Assembly (NCBI GenBank): GCA_002413745.1
Contig: DHXP01000002.1
Span: forward strand, 2,900 to 49,655
DNA from: Flavobacterium sp. UBA5153
GTDB taxonomy: Bacteria > Bacteroidota > Bacteroidia > Flavobacteriales > Flavobacteriaceae
Reading direction: 5' to 3'
Length of the DNA stretch: 46,756 bases
The notes beneath the pieces were generated by a model. It did no database searches and was not told the DNA's origin. It saw only the letters and a program-made list of their open reading frames with translations. Position numbers and translations under genes: made by a program. Each line of letters begins with the position of its first letter. The first letter of the stretch is position 1. This document shows, piece by piece, positions 45,638 through 46,756 of the stretch.

Positions 45638-45767
45638 GCCTATAACGTCCCGGTACTACAGCGGGTTTGGGACTAAATTAAGCCCTATATTCGGATTTGC
45701 CAAAACAAACCAAATACAAAACCAACTTTCCATTAAGCCTATTGCCCAAATCCGTTGTAGTAGCTGT
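45638..45767. repeat. Dispersed palindromic repeat, copy A
   Basis: Starts GCCTATAAC, then TACTACAGCGGGTTTGGG at 45654-45671, which is inverted (16 of 18) by CCCAAATCCGTTGTAGTA at 45745-45762. The middle is AT-rich and matches copy B at 39009. The right end, GCTGT, matches the start of GCTGTTATAGGC seen at 45069, but is cut by the group II intron, so the intron splits the element edge. Confidence 0.8.
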
Positions 45768-46756
45768 GTGTGCCTTGCATGCACTTCCAATTCCTCAAAA
45801 GTAGGAATTTTATCTAGAGGGTGCAAGTCCCTTATCGGCAAGTTGTTGATTTTATATTGAGCCGATTAGCACGTGGCAAGGTTGTTATCTGCAAAGATAG
45901 AACTGAAGGAAGCCAAACGGCAAAAGTCTGTACCGAGGAACACAAAGCGCATAAGAGGCTAGCTAAATTGGGTAAGTATGCACAGCAATACAAAGCCTAG
46001 AGACAACAGATTTAGTTAGTAGATGCGTCGGGAATAGACGGAAAGAGGAAGTGCTTACCGAGGGAGGTCTCTTGGATTACGGGTTAATCCTAAAGAGAAG
46101 TCAGCAGAAGTCATAGTACTTGTGGCAACGAGTTACCAATAGAAACGGTATAGGACTCACAAACAAGGAAGGACCCAACGCAAGTGGTTCTCAATTTTCA
46201 TCGGAATAACGCAAGTTATAGCCCTGGAAAAGCGGAACAGGAAGAATTTAATGTAAAATAACAAGCATGATTGCACAAGTAACACATCCTTATAATCTCC
46301 AAAAGGCGCTACGTCAAGTAGAAGTCAATAAAGGCAGTGCGGGCGTTGATGGATTAAAAACCACTCAACTGGCGGAATATTTCCGTGAACACAAGTCTGT
46401 ATTACTGGAAGATATTAAGAATGACCGTTACCTACCGCAACCCATTCTTGGTGTACAGATTCCAAAGGGAGGAGGTAAAACAAGACTTTTAGGAATCCCA
46501 ACAGTAGTAGACAGACTACTTCAACAAGCCGTATCGCAAGCCATTATGCTACGATTTGAGAAAGACTTTAGCGAAAATAGCTTCGGATTTCGACCCAACA
46601 AAAACGCCCGCCAAGCGGTAGGCAAAGCGTTGCAAAACATTCACGAAGGCTACAATTATATTGTAGATATTGACCTAAAGACCTTTTTCGATGAAGTTGA
46701 CCATTGCTTGCTGATGAACCTGATTTACCAAAAGGTAAAATGCCCCACGACTTTGC
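45768..46756 (+). mobile_element. Group II intron, 5' part (runs off the window)
   Basis: Begins GTGTGCCTTGC, a group II-type 5' end. A structured 500-nt leader with typical group II domain I-type segments (GAGGGTGCAAGTCCC, CACGTGGCAAGGTTG, GAGGAACACAAAGCGC) precedes an intron-encoded reverse transcriptase starting at 46267. Domains V and VI are beyond the window. The exact 5' base could be 45766 or 45768 because of a GTGTGTG run. Confidence 0.75.
46267..46756 (+). CDS. ltrA: Group II intron reverse transcriptase/maturase (3' truncated by window edge)
   Basis: The first 163 codons of an intron-encoded protein. Visible: MIAQVTHPYNLQKALRQVEV, the NKGSAGVDG element (RT0/1), LPQPILGVQIPKGGGKTRLL with LGIPTVVDRLLQQA (RT1-2), DFSENSFGFRPNKNARQAV (RT2a), and the first catalytic Asp in IVDIDLKTFFDEVDH (RT3). 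The YADD box and the maturase domain lie beyond the window. Seen strand and frame are intact. It resembles group II RTs common in Bacteroidota; class is not assigned. Confidence 0.88.
   Translation, partial: MIAQVTHPYNLQKALRQVEVNKGSAGVDGLKTTQLAEYFREHKSVLLEDIKNDRYLPQPILGVQIPKGGGKTRLLGIPTVVDRLLQQAVSQAIMLRFEKDFSENSFGFRPNKNARQAVGKALQNIHEGYNYIVDIDLKTFFDEVDHCLLMNLIYQKVKCPTTL

Noticed and set aside
45638-45767. Calling copy A a true integron attC site
   Set aside because: GTTATAGGC does not fit the GTTRRRY core well and no integrase is in the window; kept only as a cassette-like hypothesis.
1-46756. CRISPR array, tRNA or rRNA genes
   Set aside because: No regularly spaced direct repeats, cloverleaf with a T-loop signature, or rRNA core sequence was seen on either strand.

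Overview
The window reads as chromosomal DNA of a low-GC member of the Bacteroidota, most likely Flavobacterium or a close relative. Support for this: a type IX secretion (T9SS) C-terminal signal, TAnnTTTG-type -7 promoter boxes, a Bacteroidota-style Smr protein, few Shine-Dalgarno sequences, and several dispersed palindromic repeats of kinds common in this phylum. No rRNA, tRNA or CRISPR array was seen. The taxonomic call is an inference from sequence character.

Layout. 1-5.4 kb: aldo/keto reductase, SGNH esterase, the cysE-cysM cysteine pair and an Nramp-like metal transporter. 5.5-11.3 kb: a T9SS-secreted protein with an outer-membrane barrel, an Smr-domain protein, a lipoprotein and a cysteine desulfurase. 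11.4-14.7 kb: a glycosyltransferase fused to an (alpha/alpha)-barrel-like domain, next to a GH130 enzyme. 14.7-17.3 kb: Mla lipid-transport genes mlaE-mlaF-mlaD, with mlaD lacking a clear start codon. 17.7-19.7 kb: cbpA-cbpM co-chaperone pair and a peroxiredoxin. 19.9-21.3 kb: a retron locus made of a 39-residue ORF, a hairpin-rich leader that is a candidate msr-msd RNA, and a retron reverse transcriptase.

21.4-36.2 kb is a long co-directional minus-strand block. In transcription order it holds PEP synthase, a short-chain dehydrogenase, OsmC, acetyl-CoA synthetase, pyruvate dehydrogenase E1alpha, E1beta and E2, an acyl carrier protein, a Ca2+-type P-ATPase, DUF2784, a membrane M50 protease with CBS domains and a phospholipase D-like enzyme. 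It looks like a pyruvate/acetate metabolism and membrane-maintenance island. Its E2 gene is cut by one in-frame amber codon just before the catalytic segment, and a nested palindrome sits inside the operon.

36.6-46.8 kb is accessory and repeat-rich. It holds a lactonase, a YiaK-like dehydrogenase, an NTF2-like secreted protein, a lipoprotein, a decayed SOS-response-associated peptidase (SRAP) gene, a PIG-L / glycosyltransferase / glycosidase operon and a secreted hypothetical protein. The window ends inside a group II intron whose reverse transcriptase ORF runs off the edge. Copies of a palindromic repeat flank two of the small secreted genes in a cassette-like way, and the intron has inserted at the edge of one copy. 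Best candidates for new biology are the retron with its 39-residue ORF, the cassette-like repeats with the intron, and the interrupted E2 gene.
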